DNA of 64,000 nt from Onthovicinus sp900555545 (lineage in GTDB: Bacteria; Bacillota; Clostridia; Oscillospirales; Acutalibacteraceae). The notes beneath the pieces were generated by a model. The model saw only the letters and a program-made list of their open reading frames with translations. It searched no databases and had not been told where the DNA came from. Position 1 is the first letter of the stretch. Each line of letters opens with the position of its first letter. The stretch lies in assembly GCA_949296915.1 (NCBI GenBank), contig CASFPX010000008.1, positions 62,001-126,000 on the forward strand, read 5' to 3'. The position numbers were made by a program, and so were the translations under genes. This document shows, in pieces, positions 15,025 to 23,880 of the stretch.

Positions 15025-16055
15025 TTCAAGTCGGTATCATCGGTGCGACGGGCTATGCAGGCGTCGAGCTCGTGCGCATCATTTTAAATCACCCGCAGGC
15101 GGAGCTCTCGGCCGTGGGTTCGGTCAGCTTCACGGGTAAAAAGCTCAGCGACGTCTACCCATCTCTTGCCGGCTGCTGCGATATGGAGCTCGTCTCCACT
15201 CAGGAGGTCATCGCAAACAGTGACATCGTGTTTGCCTGCGTGCAGCACGGTCTGTCCCAGGAATTTGCGGCGCAGTGCCATGAAAAGAATGTCAAATTTA
15301 TCGACCTTGGCGCGGATTTCCGCCTGGAGGAAGAGGCGGATTATCACGAATGGTATGGGCTTGATTACACCCATCACGAGCTGCACGAGGAGGCGGTCTA
15401 CGCGCTCCCGGAGCTGTACCGCGACAAGATCAAGGGGAAAACCGTGCTCGGCAACCCCGGCTGTTATCCGACCAGCATCGCGCTTGGCCTCGCCCCGGCG
15501 ATGAAAAATCACCTGGTACAGGCGCAGGGGATCATCATTGATTCCAAGTCCGGCGTAACCGGTTCGGGCCGCAAGCTGACAGAGGGGACGCACTATCCCG
15601 TCTGCAACGAGGCGTTTGAGCCGTACAAAATTGCGGCACACCGCCACACGCCGGAGATTGAGCAGACGCTCTCCGATCTCGCGGGAGAAAAGCTGAAGGT
15701 GCTCTTTGTCCCGCACCTGCTGCCGGTCAATCGCGGCATCATCTCCACGATTTACGCCCATCTGAATCCCGGTGTGACGGAGGAACAGGTGCGCGCAGCA
15801 TACGAGACATTCTATGCGGATGAAAAATTCGTGCGCGTCAAGCCCGCCGGGCAGACAGCCAACCTGCGCAATGTTAAATGCAGCAATTACTGTGATATCT
15901 CCCTGCACACCGATCCGCGCACCGGCACGCTGATCGTCGTCAGCGCAATCGACAATATGGTCAAGGGCGCGGCGGGCCAGGCGGTGCAGAACATGAATAT
16001 CCTGTTCGGCCTGTCGGAGGACACGGGGCTGAATATGGTCCCCACGTCATTCTAA
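15021..16055 (+). CDS. argC: N-acetyl-gamma-glutamyl-phosphate reductase
   Basis: NADPH-dependent reduction of N-acetylglutamyl phosphate to the semialdehyde. The 344-residue product has an N-terminal dinucleotide fold beginning IIGATGYAGVELVR and the catalytic cysteine in GNPGCYPTS (about residue 147), plus KSGVTGSGRKL. The start overlaps the argH stop, indicating translational coupling. argJ follows after 13 bases with its own AAGGAGG site. Confidence 0.97.
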   Translation: MIQVGIIGATGYAGVELVRIILNHPQAELSAVGSVSFTGKKLSDVYPSLAGCCDMELVSTQEVIANSDIVFACVQHGLSQEFAAQCHEKNVKFIDLGADFRLEEEADYHEWYGLDYTHHELHEEAVYALPELYRDKIKGKTVLGNPGCYPTSIALGLAPAMKNHLVQAQGIIIDSKSGVTGSGRKLTEGTHYPVCNEAFEPYKIAAHRHTPEIEQTLSDLAGEKLKVLFVPHLLPVNRGIISTIYAHLNPGVTEEQVRAAYETFYADEKFVRVKPAGQTANLRNVKCSNYCDISLHTDPRTGTLIVVSAIDNMVKGAAGQAVQNMNILFGLSEDTGLNMVPTSF

Positions 16056-16068
16056 GGAGGAGTTTACC

Positions 16069-17304
16069 ATGGCAGAAGAGATCTCATTTATCCCGGGCGG
16101 TGTGACAGCCCCGCAGGGCTTTTGCGCCAACGGGATCCACTGCGGCATCCGCCGCAATAAGAGTAAAAAAGACCTGGCGCTGATCGTGGCCGATACGGAC
16201 TGCGCGGCCGCCGGAATTTATACGCGCAACCTCGTGTGCGGCGCGCCCATTACGGTGACGCGGGCGCACATCGCGGACGGCAAGGCGCGCGCCGTCATCT
16301 GCAACAGCGGCATCGCCAATACGTGTGAGGCCGACGGCGTGGAGAAGGCGGAGGGCATGTGCGCCCTCGCATCTCAGGCGCTTGGCATCCCGGCGCAGGA
16401 CTTTATCGTGGCCTCCACGGGCGTGATCGGCCAGCCGCTCGACCTTTGCCCGATTGAAAGCGGCATGGCGGAATTGACCAGAGGTCTGACGGCAGATGCC
16501 TCGGGTTCCGATGCGGCGGCGCAGGCCATCATGACCACCGATACACATAAAAAGGAATTTGCCGTCTCCTTCACGCTCGGCGGCAAATCGTGCAAAATCG
16601 GCGCAATCGCCAAGGGGAGCGGAATGATCCACCCCAACATGGCCACCATGCTCTGCTTTATCACCACGGATGCGGCCGTCGCCGCCCCGGTGCTGGAGCA
16701 GGCCCTACGTGATGCTGCGGACGAGACGTTCCACATGATGAGCATCGATGGGGACACCTCTACCAACGATACGGTCTGCATCATGGCGTCCGGCCACTGC
16801 GGCAATGCGGCAATAGATCTGGCTTCCGGTTCGGCCTATGAGGCGTTTTATCAGGCGCTGCTGGCCGTCTGCCGCGCCATTGTGCGGGAACTCGCGAGGG
16901 ACGGCGAGGGGGCGACCAAGCTGATCGTCTGCCGTACCCACGGCGCCAAGACGCTGGAGGCGGCGCGCAAATCTGCCAAGAGCGTGATCTGCTCCTCCCT
17001 GGTCAAGGCGGCAATGTTCGGTTCAGACGCCAACTGGGGGCGTATCCTCTGCGCGATCGGCTACTCGGGCGCGGACGTGGATGTGAATACGATCGACGTC
17101 AAATTTGTCTCCTCCGCAGGGGAGATCGAGGTGTGCAAAAACGGCGCGGGCATCGCGTTCAGCGAGGAACTTGCCAAAAAGGTGCTCACCCCGGACGAGG
17201 TCATCATGGATGTCTCCCTCGGATCCGGCGATTTCAGTGCGGAGGCCTATGGATGCGACTTGACATATGACTATGTAAAGATCAACGGCGACTACCGTAC
17301 CTGA
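16069..17304 (+). CDS. argJ: bifunctional ornithine acetyltransferase / N-acetylglutamate synthase
   Basis: Moves the acetyl group from N-acetylornithine to glutamate and so recycles it, which explains the absence of argE and a separate argA here. The 411-residue precursor carries the self-cleavage site MIHPNMATMLCF, with the nucleophilic threonine at about residue 193, giving alpha and beta subunits. Other family motifs are SGIANTCEADG and SDANWGRILCAIGYSG. AAGGAGG precedes the ATG. Whether it also uses acetyl-CoA (true bifunctionality) cannot be told from sequence. Confidence 0.95.
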   Translation: MAEEISFIPGGVTAPQGFCANGIHCGIRRNKSKKDLALIVADTDCAAAGIYTRNLVCGAPITVTRAHIADGKARAVICNSGIANTCEADGVEKAEGMCALASQALGIPAQDFIVASTGVIGQPLDLCPIESGMAELTRGLTADASGSDAAAQAIMTTDTHKKEFAVSFTLGGKSCKIGAIAKGSGMIHPNMATMLCFITTDAAVAAPVLEQALRDAADETFHMMSIDGDTSTNDTVCIMASGHCGNAAIDLASGSAYEAFYQALLAVCRAIVRELARDGEGATKLIVCRTHGAKTLEAARKSAKSVICSSLVKAAMFGSDANWGRILCAIGYSGADVDVNTIDVKFVSSAGEIEVCKNGAGIAFSEELAKKVLTPDEVIMDVSLGSGDFSAEAYGCDLTYDYVKINGDYRT

Positions 17305-17323
17305 TCGATAGGAGGCGGCAGCG

Positions 17324-18187
17324 ATGGAATTTATTTCAAATCAGGACCGGGCGCAGGTGCTCGTCCAGGCCCTGCCCTATATTCAGCAGTACAGCGGTAA
17401 GACGGTCGTCATCAAGTACGGCGGAAACGCCATGATTGATGACCGGCTCAAGGATGCCGTTATGACGGATATCGTCCTGCTCTCGCTCATTGGCGTGCAC
17501 GTGGTGCTCGTCCACGGCGGCGGGCCGGAGATCAGCGCCATGCTCAAACGCGTCGGGAAGGAGAGCCGTTTTGTAAACGGCCTGCGCTATACCGATGCCG
17601 AAACCATGGAGATCGTGCAGATGGTGCTCGCCGGTAAGGTCAATAAAGATCTGGTGGGCCTGATCAACCGCCACGGCGGCCGCGCGGTCGGCCTGTGCGG
17701 CATGGATGGCGGCATGCTGAAAGCGGTGCGCACCTCGCCGGACGGGGCGGATATCGGCTACGTCGGGGAGATTATCGGCGTGGATACCACCATCATCCGG
17801 GATTGCGCTACCAATGGGTATATCCCCGTGATTTCCACCGTGGGCGTCGGCGAGCAGGGCGAGGTCTACAATATCAATGCCGATACGGCGGCCGCCAGTA
17901 TTGCCGCCTGTCTGCACGCGGAAAAGCTGCTCCTGATGACGGATGTGCGCGGCCTGCTGCGCGATAAGGACGACGAGGGCTCCCTGATCTCCGTTGTCAA
18001 CGTCAGTGAGGTCAACAGCTTAAAACGCAGCGGCATCATCTCCGGCGGCATGATCCCCAAGATCGACTGCTGTGTGGAGGCGGTGCGCCGCGGCGTCAAG
18101 CGGACGCATATCATCGATGGCCGGATTGAGCACTCCATTCTGGTGGAGCTCTTCTCCGACGAGGGCATCGGGACCATGTTCCTTTAA
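17324..18187 (+). CDS. argB: acetylglutamate kinase
   Basis: Phosphorylates N-acetylglutamate, often the arginine-inhibited step. The 287-residue amino-acid-kinase fold has VVIKYGGNAM (about 24-33), VLVHGGGPEI (about 60-69) and GGMIPKIDCC near 240. The N-terminal extension before KYGG (about 25 residues) is of the kind seen in hexameric, arginine-sensitive enzymes, suggesting feedback control (inference). AGGAGGCGGC precedes the ATG, 19 bases after argJ. Confidence 0.96.
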   Translation: MEFISNQDRAQVLVQALPYIQQYSGKTVVIKYGGNAMIDDRLKDAVMTDIVLLSLIGVHVVLVHGGGPEISAMLKRVGKESRFVNGLRYTDAETMEIVQMVLAGKVNKDLVGLINRHGGRAVGLCGMDGGMLKAVRTSPDGADIGYVGEIIGVDTTIIRDCATNGYIPVISTVGVGEQGEVYNINADTAAASIAACLHAEKLLLMTDVRGLLRDKDDEGSLISVVNVSEVNSLKRSGIISGGMIPKIDCCVEAVRRGVKRTHIIDGRIEHSILVELFSDEGIGTMFL

Positions 18188-18217
18188 TTTTCGGAACGCA
18201 GGAAAGGGAAGATAACA

Positions 18218-19396
18218 ATGGATTCCAATCAGATCATTGCACAGGCCGACGGGTCACTCATGCCGACCTATGCACACTTTAACGCGGCGATCGTGTCGGG
18301 CAAAGGGGCGACCCTCACCGGGGCGGACGGCCGGACGTATACCGACTTTACCTCCGGCATCGGCGTCAACGCCCTCGGGTACGGCGATCCGGACTGGGTG
18401 CGCGCCGTATCGGACCAGGCCGCACGGCTCCAGCATATTTCAAACCTGTACTACGCGCCGTCCACGGCGGCGTTTGCGGAAAAAATCACACGGCGCACGG
18501 GATTTGAGCGCGTCTTTCTGTGCAATTCCGGCGCGGAGGCCAACGAGTGCGCGGTCAAGACGGCGCGCAAATACGCCTATGACCATCGTGGGGCAGGCCA
18601 TTCCACCGTGATTACGCTGATCAACTCCTTCCACGGGCGCAGTATGGTCACATTGACCGCCACCGGGCAGGAGGCGCTGCACCCAGAGTGCTTTGCCCCG
18701 TACAATCCGGGGTTCAAATACGTCCCGGCGGGGGATGTTCAGGCGCTTGAGGACGCTGTGGACGATACAGTGTGCGCCGTCATGCTCGAGCCCATCCAGG
18801 GAGAGGGCGGCGTGATGCCGATGGAGGCGGAATATGTCCGCCGGGTGCGGGAGCTGTGTGACGCGCGCGGACTGCTGCTGATCTTTGACGAGGTACAGAC
18901 GGGTGTGGGCCGCACGGGCAAGCTGTACGCGTGGGAACACTACGGCGTGCGCCCGGATATCCTCACCAGTGCCAAGGGCATCGGCAACGGATTGCCCATC
19001 GGCCTGTGCCTTGCCAGGGAAGCGGTGGGCGCAGGGATGACGGCCGGGATGCACGGCTCCACCTTTGGCGGAAACCCTGTCGCCTGCGCGGGGGCCTGTG
19101 TGGTGCTCGACAAGCTCGACGATGATCTGCTCGCGGAGGTCACGCGCAAGGGGAATTATCTGCGGGAGCGCCTCTCCATCATGAAGCACGTCCAAGCGGT
19201 GCGCGGCATGGGGATGATGCTCGGCGTGGAGCTCGACGGGCTGGATGCCAAGGCTGTCGCCGCCAAATGTGTGGAAAAGGGCCTGTTGATTCTCACAGCC
19301 AAAACACTGCTCCGGCTGCTGCCGCCGCTCGTCATTACGGATGCGGAGATGGAACGCGGCCTTGAGATATTAAAGAACGTATTAGAGGAGGAATAA
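18218..19396 (+). CDS. argD: acetylornithine aminotransferase
   Basis: A PLP enzyme converting N-acetylglutamate semialdehyde to N-acetylornithine. The 392-residue class-III aminotransferase shows CNSGAEANECA, the pyridoxal-stacking LIFDEVQTGVGRTG, and the Schiff-base lysine in SAKGIGNGLPIG (about Lys253). It may also serve lysine synthesis as in other bacteria. Ends 3 bases before argF. Confidence 0.95.
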   Translation: MDSNQIIAQADGSLMPTYAHFNAAIVSGKGATLTGADGRTYTDFTSGIGVNALGYGDPDWVRAVSDQAARLQHISNLYYAPSTAAFAEKITRRTGFERVFLCNSGAEANECAVKTARKYAYDHRGAGHSTVITLINSFHGRSMVTLTATGQEALHPECFAPYNPGFKYVPAGDVQALEDAVDDTVCAVMLEPIQGEGGVMPMEAEYVRRVRELCDARGLLLIFDEVQTGVGRTGKLYAWEHYGVRPDILTSAKGIGNGLPIGLCLAREAVGAGMTAGMHGSTFGGNPVACAGACVVLDKLDDDLLAEVTRKGNYLRERLSIMKHVQAVRGMGMMLGVELDGLDAKAVAAKCVEKGLLILTAKTLLRLLPPLVITDAEMERGLEILKNVLEEE

Positions 19397-19399
19397 CCC

Positions 19400-20308
19400 A
19401 TGAAACATCTGTTAAAAATGCTCGACCTCTCCACGCAGGAGATCACGGACATCTTAAATCTGGCCGATCAGCTCAAGTATGAGCAGAAGCACGGCATCAA
19501 GCACCACTACCTGGAGGGGAAGACGCTGGGCATGATCTTCCAGAAGTCCTCCACCCGCACGCGTGTCTCCTTTGAGACGGGCATGTACCAGCTGGGCGGC
19601 ATGGCGTTGTTCCTCTCCTCCAACGATCTGCAGATCGGCCGCGGGGAGCCGGTGGAGGATACGGCCCGCGTGCTCTCCCGCTATCTGGACGGCATCATGA
19701 TCCGCACCTTTGAGCAGGCGGAGGTTGAAAAGCTCGCCGAGTACGGCAGCATCCCGATCATCAACGGCCTGACCGATTTCTGCCACCCGTGCCAGGTGCT
19801 CGCCGATTTGCAGACCATCCGCGAGTACAAGGGCAATCTGGACGGCCTGAAGATGTGCTACATCGGCGACGGCAACAACATGGCCAACTCCCTGATCGTC
19901 GGCGGACTCAAGACGGGCATGACCGTCAGCGTCGCCTGCCCGGAGGGGTATGACCCGGCCAAAGAGGTGCTGGAGTTCGCCCAGCCGACCGGCAAATTTG
20001 AGCTCTGCCGCAAGCCGGCGGACGCTGCGAAGGGTGCCGACGTCATCCTGACCGACGTCTGGGCGTCCATGGGCCAGGAGGGCGAGGCCGCCGAGCGCCG
20101 CAGCGTGTTTGAGGGCGTCTATCAGGTCAATCGGGAGCTTCTCGAGGCCGCCAACAGCGGCTGCATGGTGCTCCACTGCCTGCCAGCCCACCGCGGGGAG
20201 GAGATCACTGCGGATGTGTTTGAGGACCACGCGCAGATGATCTTTGACGAGGCGGAGAACCGCCTCCACGCGCAGAAGGCCGTCATGGTCCAGCTGATGA
20301 AGGATTGA
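19400..20308 (+). CDS. argF: ornithine carbamoyltransferase
   Basis: Makes citrulline from ornithine and carbamoyl phosphate. The 302-residue product has the carbamoyl-phosphate loop SSTRTRVSFE (about 50-59), FCHPCQVLAD and the ornithine-binding LHCLPAHRGEE near 257. Last gene of the operon. carAB are not nearby, so carbamoyl phosphate is made elsewhere. GAGGAGGAA overlaps the argD stop and serves as ribosome site. Anabolic use follows from the operon; the catabolic arc genes are absent. Confidence 0.96.
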   Translation: MKHLLKMLDLSTQEITDILNLADQLKYEQKHGIKHHYLEGKTLGMIFQKSSTRTRVSFETGMYQLGGMALFLSSNDLQIGRGEPVEDTARVLSRYLDGIMIRTFEQAEVEKLAEYGSIPIINGLTDFCHPCQVLADLQTIREYKGNLDGLKMCYIGDGNNMANSLIVGGLKTGMTVSVACPEGYDPAKEVLEFAQPTGKFELCRKPADAAKGADVILTDVWASMGQEGEAAERRSVFEGVYQVNRELLEAANSGCMVLHCLPAHRGEEITADVFEDHAQMIFDEAENRLHAQKAVMVQLMKD

Positions 20309-20379
20309 TTGTAACTGGAAAAGAGCGTCGGATTTTGGGCGGCGCCCATAAAACCGTAAGGGTATCAGTTGCTTTCGAA

Positions 20380-20407
20380 AAACGGCGTAGCTTCGGCTAT
20401 GCCGTTT
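20380..20407. terminator. UUCG-capped hairpin after argF, shared with the recombinase scar
   Basis: A 12-bp stem, AAACGGCGTAGC (20380-20391) with GCTATGCCGTTT (20396-20407) and one G-T pair, is closed by a TTCG tetraloop. T-rich sequence follows on both strands. It overlaps the end of the minus-strand recombinase remnant, so it may have come in with that element and now end the arginine operon. Confidence 0.65.
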
Positions 20408-20716
20408 CTCCGTTTTGCAGGTCACTGAGCAAAGACACGGAAAGTTTTCCCACAAGGTCATAGGAAATATCAATCTGCTGTTCAGATAAAACCTTTTGAC
20501 TTGTCCGGCGCGTGAATGTGCAGCGCGTTTACCCTGTCATTTGAGACGGATGGCGTCAGCTTGTCCAAATGGGGATGATTCCGCACCTTGCAGATAAACC
20601 TGTCCATGTTTTCTGCCCGTTTTTTCTATTCGTTAATTTTTTTCATCCGGCAGCAAAAGCTTTTGCCGCACTTCTTCCTGATCCTGTTCGTAGTTGTCAG
20701 AGAGTATTATTAGCAG
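20397..20716 (-). pseudogene. decayed C-terminal fragment of a large serine recombinase (DUF4368 type)
   Basis: Translating the minus strand in three adjoining frames gives LSDNYEQDQEEVRQKL, then ENMDRFICKVRNHPHLDKLT followed shortly by HIHAPDKSKG, then EQQIDISYDLVGKL and a final LQNGETA stop. Together these resemble the coiled-coil and DUF4368 tail of TnpX/TndX-like recombinases of Clostridia transposons and prophages. At least two frame changes or stops interrupt it, and the catalytic N-terminus is missing. It is a scar of a lost mobile element at the downstream edge of the arginine operon. Confidence 0.65.
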
Positions 20717-20725
20717 ATTTTTTTG

Positions 20726-20754
20726 TTGACTTTTACATTATTTTATGATATCCT
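20726..20754 (+). promoter_or_regulatory. promoter of the PNPOx-like gene
   Basis: TTGACT (20726-20731), a 17-base spacer and TATCCT (20749-20754), set in AT-rich DNA just beyond the recombinase scar. Confidence 0.6.
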
Positions 20755-20778
20755 ATTAAAAACAAATTTCCGCCGGGA

Positions 20779-20836
20779 AAACGCTTGTTTTTACTCCATT
20801 AGGCCAATGAAGGAGTAAAAATAGGCGTTTATTTTT
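20779..20836 (+). promoter_or_regulatory. attenuator-like hairpin in the leader of the PNPOx-like gene
   Basis: AAACGC (20779-20784) pairs with GCGTTT (20825-20830), and TTTTTACTCC (20788-20797) pairs perfectly with GGAGTAAAAA (20812-20821), separated by a 3/3 internal loop. ATTTTTT follows at once and the ribosome site GTGGAGG is a few bases beyond. A terminator-shaped element between promoter and start codon suggests transcription attenuation. No leader peptide is obvious. Confidence 0.5.
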
Positions 20837-20850
20837 TGTGGAGGTCTATT

Positions 20851-21339
20851 ATGATATTTCGAGAAATGAGAAGGAAAAAGCAGGCGCTATCGCAACAGGA
20901 GATCGCGGATATTCTGCATAAGAGAACATCCGGTGTGCTTGCCATTTTGGGGGACAATGATTATCCGTATGCTGTTCCAATCAGTTATGTATATGACAAA
21001 GGGAAAATCTATTTTCACAGCGCGAAGAGCGGCCATAAGATAGATGCGATCCATAGGACTGCAAAGGCGTCATTTTGTGTGATTGATAAAGATTCAATTA
21101 TCCCGGAAGAATACACAACTTATTTCCGAAGCGTGATCGCCTTTGGTCATATAAAAGTAATCGAAGATGAAAGTGAACAGCGGGAGGCAATAGAAAAATT
21201 AGCAATCAAATACGCACCGGGAGACACCGCCGCAAACCGTGACAATGCGATAAACCGTGAGTGGAACGCTCTTTGTATGTTGGAAATGACAATCGACTAC
21301 GTAACGGGAAAAGAGGCGATAGAACTTGCAAAAAGGTAG
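20851..21339 (+). CDS. pyridoxamine 5'-phosphate oxidase family (split-barrel flavin) protein
   Basis: A 162-residue FMN-binding-like protein: residues 20-45 read ILHKRTSGVLAILGDNDYPY, followed by VPISYVYDKGKIYFHSA and a central FCVIDKDSIIPEEYTTYF. The layout fits the NimA/PNPOx-like group, some members of which reduce nitroaromatic compounds; the substrate here is unknown. ATG 20851 follows GTGGAGG. Codon usage is more AT-rich than in the surrounding genes and the gene lies next to a recombinase scar, which suggests horizontal acquisition. Confidence 0.85.
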   Translation: MIFREMRRKKQALSQQEIADILHKRTSGVLAILGDNDYPYAVPISYVYDKGKIYFHSAKSGHKIDAIHRTAKASFCVIDKDSIIPEEYTTYFRSVIAFGHIKVIEDESEQREAIEKLAIKYAPGDTAANRDNAINREWNALCMLEMTIDYVTGKEAIELAKR

Positions 21340-21393
21340 TTGAATAAACTGTAAATAAAATCAGCCCGCCGGGGTTTTATTCTATTGTGTAGT

Positions 21394-21425
21394 AGGCCAG
21401 CGTTACACAAACGCTGGCCTTTTTT
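21394..21425 (+). terminator. intrinsic terminator after the PNPOx-like gene
   Basis: AGGCCAGCGTT (21394-21404) pairs perfectly with AACGCTGGCCT (21410-21420) around ACACA, followed by a T-run. Confidence 0.9.
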
Positions 21426-21446
21426 GAATGATAGGGAGATGGTACT

Positions 21447-22130
21447 ATGTGGATCCTTTTAGGAACAGTTATAACAACCAGTTTTTTTGACAGTTTGAAT
21501 CCTTCCGCTATTGCGGAACAAATGCTGTTACAGGCCATGGTGAAAAACAAAAGGCACATCTGGTTTTTTATTTTAGGAATCGGAACAGCAAATCTCGCAT
21601 TAGGACTGGCGATATATTACGGTATTGCTACGTGGGTTTCAAAACTACTTTCCAAAGCCATTGAAATTTATCCATGGTATGTATATGGTGCTGCGCTGGG
21701 CGCAGGTGCACTTTGCTTATTGTTGGGAATACGTCTTATTGTCAAAACCAAACTCAATGCAAAAAACAATAGCGAAGAAACGAGCAAAATAAAAAATCCG
21801 GCGCAACTCTCCCCCGTATCGTTATTCCTCTTAGGTGCGGCTTTTTGTGCTGTCGAATTGACAAGCGCATTCCCTTATTTCGGATTTTTAGCAATATTGA
21901 CAACATATAATTTAATAGCGCCGCTCGTTATAGTTTTCATAATGATATATAACTTCATGTATATATTGCCGCTGGTTCTAATTTATTTTTCATACAACAA
22001 ACTGCGGGGCACGTCCGCTATAAAAAAGATGGAGAGTGTTTTAAGCAAAGTTGCGGCCTACGTCGTCCCTGTTGTAGTAACTTTGTTGGGCGTTTTTTTG
22101 CTTTATTACGGAATATATTCGTTCATATAG
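21447..22130 (+). CDS. six-helix membrane protein of the LysE/GAP-like transporter type
   Basis: A 227-residue membrane protein with about six helices. The N-terminus has FFDSLNPSAIAEQ, resembling the SLNP motif of GAP, CcdA-like and LysE-like families, and a polar loop around residues 105-125 divides two three-helix halves. The specific cargo is unknown. A GGGAGATGG site precedes the ATG. Codon use is AT-rich, like the preceding PNPOx gene, although a terminator separates the two. Confidence 0.75.
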   Translation: MWILLGTVITTSFFDSLNPSAIAEQMLLQAMVKNKRHIWFFILGIGTANLALGLAIYYGIATWVSKLLSKAIEIYPWYVYGAALGAGALCLLLGIRLIVKTKLNAKNNSEETSKIKNPAQLSPVSLFLLGAAFCAVELTSAFPYFGFLAILTTYNLIAPLVIVFIMIYNFMYILPLVLIYFSYNKLRGTSAIKKMESVLSKVAAYVVPVVVTLLGVFLLYYGIYSFI

Positions 22131-22422
22131 GATCATTATCCGTAGCTTACGTTTTTTTATTTGCAATCGAAAGCCGAATAGCATCTGTGGAGCTTTGCGC
22201 CCAAGAGTATACCAGCCGGTTTTGCACAAGTGACAAACACATAGGAATTTTATGCGCATACCCTGTAAAATAGTGTTCTATCGCATAACAAAAAGAGCAG
22301 AGGCGGGTAAGAAACAACTTGATTCTTACCTGCCTTTTCCGTACCCCAGCACGGCAGATGTCCAATTTCAGTTAGTTATGAGTAGCTACCGTTTCCGGTG
22401 TTCCGTTTGTTTGAAAAAGTTT
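22131..22422. other. gene-poor spacer with a terminator (22301-22338)
   Basis: No convincing gene. AGGCGGGTAAGAA (22301-22313) pairs over 13 bp with TTCTTACCTGCCT (22323-22335), followed by TTTT, a good terminator for the plus strand. A small CGTA/TACG hairpin with a T7 run lies just after 22130. Confidence 0.6.
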
Positions 22423-23655
22423 TCATCCCTGTGGAAACCGGCTGAGGATATCCCGCGTTTCTCTTTGTACAAAGTCGTAAACCGTATCGTTTTCCGTGCT
22501 CCGCACCCGTTTCAGGAATTCCTCCGGGCTCTGGACATCGGGGAGGGCATAGCAGAGGATGCAGCGGCGCACGGTGTCAAGGTCAAACTGCTGATAGATC
22601 CGGTTGAAGAATCGGAACCCCAGCAGGTGCCGGTTGGGGGAGCCGGGATATTTTCCGGACTGCTGCTCCCGGCAGAGCTTTTTCCAGTAGCGCTTGCTCC
22701 ACTTTTCATATTCCTTTCGGTGTTTTTCAAAGGATTTGCGGTTGTGGTGATACCGGTAGATCTCCGCACTCCACTCCGCGCCGCCCTCGTCCAGAAATCC
22801 GGCGGCGGCAAACGTCCCGCTGATGCACCACAGGTGGCCGAGCTCGTGCGGGATGTAGGATTCACAGATATCGGCCGGTAAGCGGAAATTTTCATACACG
22901 GTCAGATGATCCCGCACGTAGGCGTTTCGCCTGTGGATAAATCCGAGGGACAGCAGCTGAAAATCGTACCGCACCGGCTTTTGATAATATAAATTTTTAT
23001 TGTACCAATTCAGTACATCGTCGTTAGCCTGTGCAATGGCCTGGGCGCTCTCACGCTCGCTCTTTTTGGGAGTCAGGGCACGGAATTGGCCGCATTGCGC
23101 CTCAAAATAGCTCCCTTTGCGGAGCGCGTAGACCATATAGCAGTCCTGTTTGGGCATCCGGATGGTGCATGTGCCGTCCGGATTTTTTTCTGCAAAGTAC
23201 ACCTCATAGTCCTCTAAGCCGTATGCGGTCAAAGATTCATACACGCACGGGATGGGGCGGCCGCTCATGCGCACGGAGCTGTCTGGAAAGTCAAGCCGGG
23301 GGAAGAAACAGAGATAGTTGTCGTACAGAATAATTCGATTTTCCCCGAAAAAATTGTACCGGTCGGATCGTTTTCGCTGGGTGGGATATGGATGGAACGG
23401 ACCGTTGCTCTCAAATTTGATGGTGTATTTCCCGGTATCGGACGGCTTTGATGTGTAGCAGGACTGCCGGCGGAAGGGGTGGCTGTCCGGGCTTTTTTGA
23501 TAGGGAAGTTCTCTCCCGGCGTCATCTGTCAGTTCCGTGATTTGAAAACGGTCGTCGAGGATGAAAAAAGCGTCGGTACCGGGATCCAGCGTATAGCGGA
23601 TTGTCCCCTTGAGCGTGCAGGGGCTAAAGTGAAGTTCCATCTGGGCGTGATTCAT
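22423..23655 (-). CDS. HELGH zinc metallopeptidase-like protein (gluzincin type)
   Basis: The 410-residue protein carries HELGH at 270-274 and, downstream, DEGGAEW at 289-295, resembling the HExxH plus downstream-glutamate arrangement of M1-like gluzincins. Spacing to the two glutamates is 15 and 19 residues, slightly unlike classical M1 (18). The N-terminal 200 residues look beta-rich. There is no signal peptide, so it should be cytoplasmic. The track-longest start is a TTG; I prefer the ATG at 23655 (MNHAQMEL), which has AAAGGCAG upstream. It is a lone gene; substrate unknown. Confidence 0.7.
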   Translation of the reverse strand: MNHAQMELHFSPCTLKGTIRYTLDPGTDAFFILDDRFQITELTDDAGRELPYQKSPDSHPFRRQSCYTSKPSDTGKYTIKFESNGPFHPYPTQRKRSDRYNFFGENRIILYDNYLCFFPRLDFPDSSVRMSGRPIPCVYESLTAYGLEDYEVYFAEKNPDGTCTIRMPKQDCYMVYALRKGSYFEAQCGQFRALTPKKSERESAQAIAQANDDVLNWYNKNLYYQKPVRYDFQLLSLGFIHRRNAYVRDHLTVYENFRLPADICESYIPHELGHLWCISGTFAAAGFLDEGGAEWSAEIYRYHHNRKSFEKHRKEYEKWSKRYWKKLCREQQSGKYPGSPNRHLLGFRFFNRIYQQFDLDTVRRCILCYALPDVQSPEEFLKRVRSTENDTVYDFVQRETRDILSRFPQG

Positions 23656-23783
23656 ATCAATCGGCTGCCTTTCAAAAGAATAGATGAATTTGGAGGGAAT
23701 AAACAAGCCCTTTTATGTGGGGAGCTGATTCAAGAGGGCTCCCGCACTTCAGTGCATTATTATACATCTCTCACCGCCGGAAA

Positions 23784-23820
23784 AATAAAAACGCGCACGA
23801 ACGGTACCGCTCCGTGCGCG
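23784..23820 (-). terminator. terminator of the MFS gene
   Basis: CGCGCACG (23792-23799) pairs with CGTGCGCG (23813-23820), with an inner CGGTACCG palindrome. On the minus strand TTTTTATTTTT follows. Confidence 0.85.
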
Positions 23821-23880
23821 AATGGTCATAACTGCCGTGCGTGTTTAGGTGAATAATGGGTTGTGCGCGTTCCCGTTCAA

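Noticed and set aside
22147..22365. small minus-strand frame in the spacer
   Set aside because: It crosses a clear terminator stem, has no ribosome site and no protein-like features.
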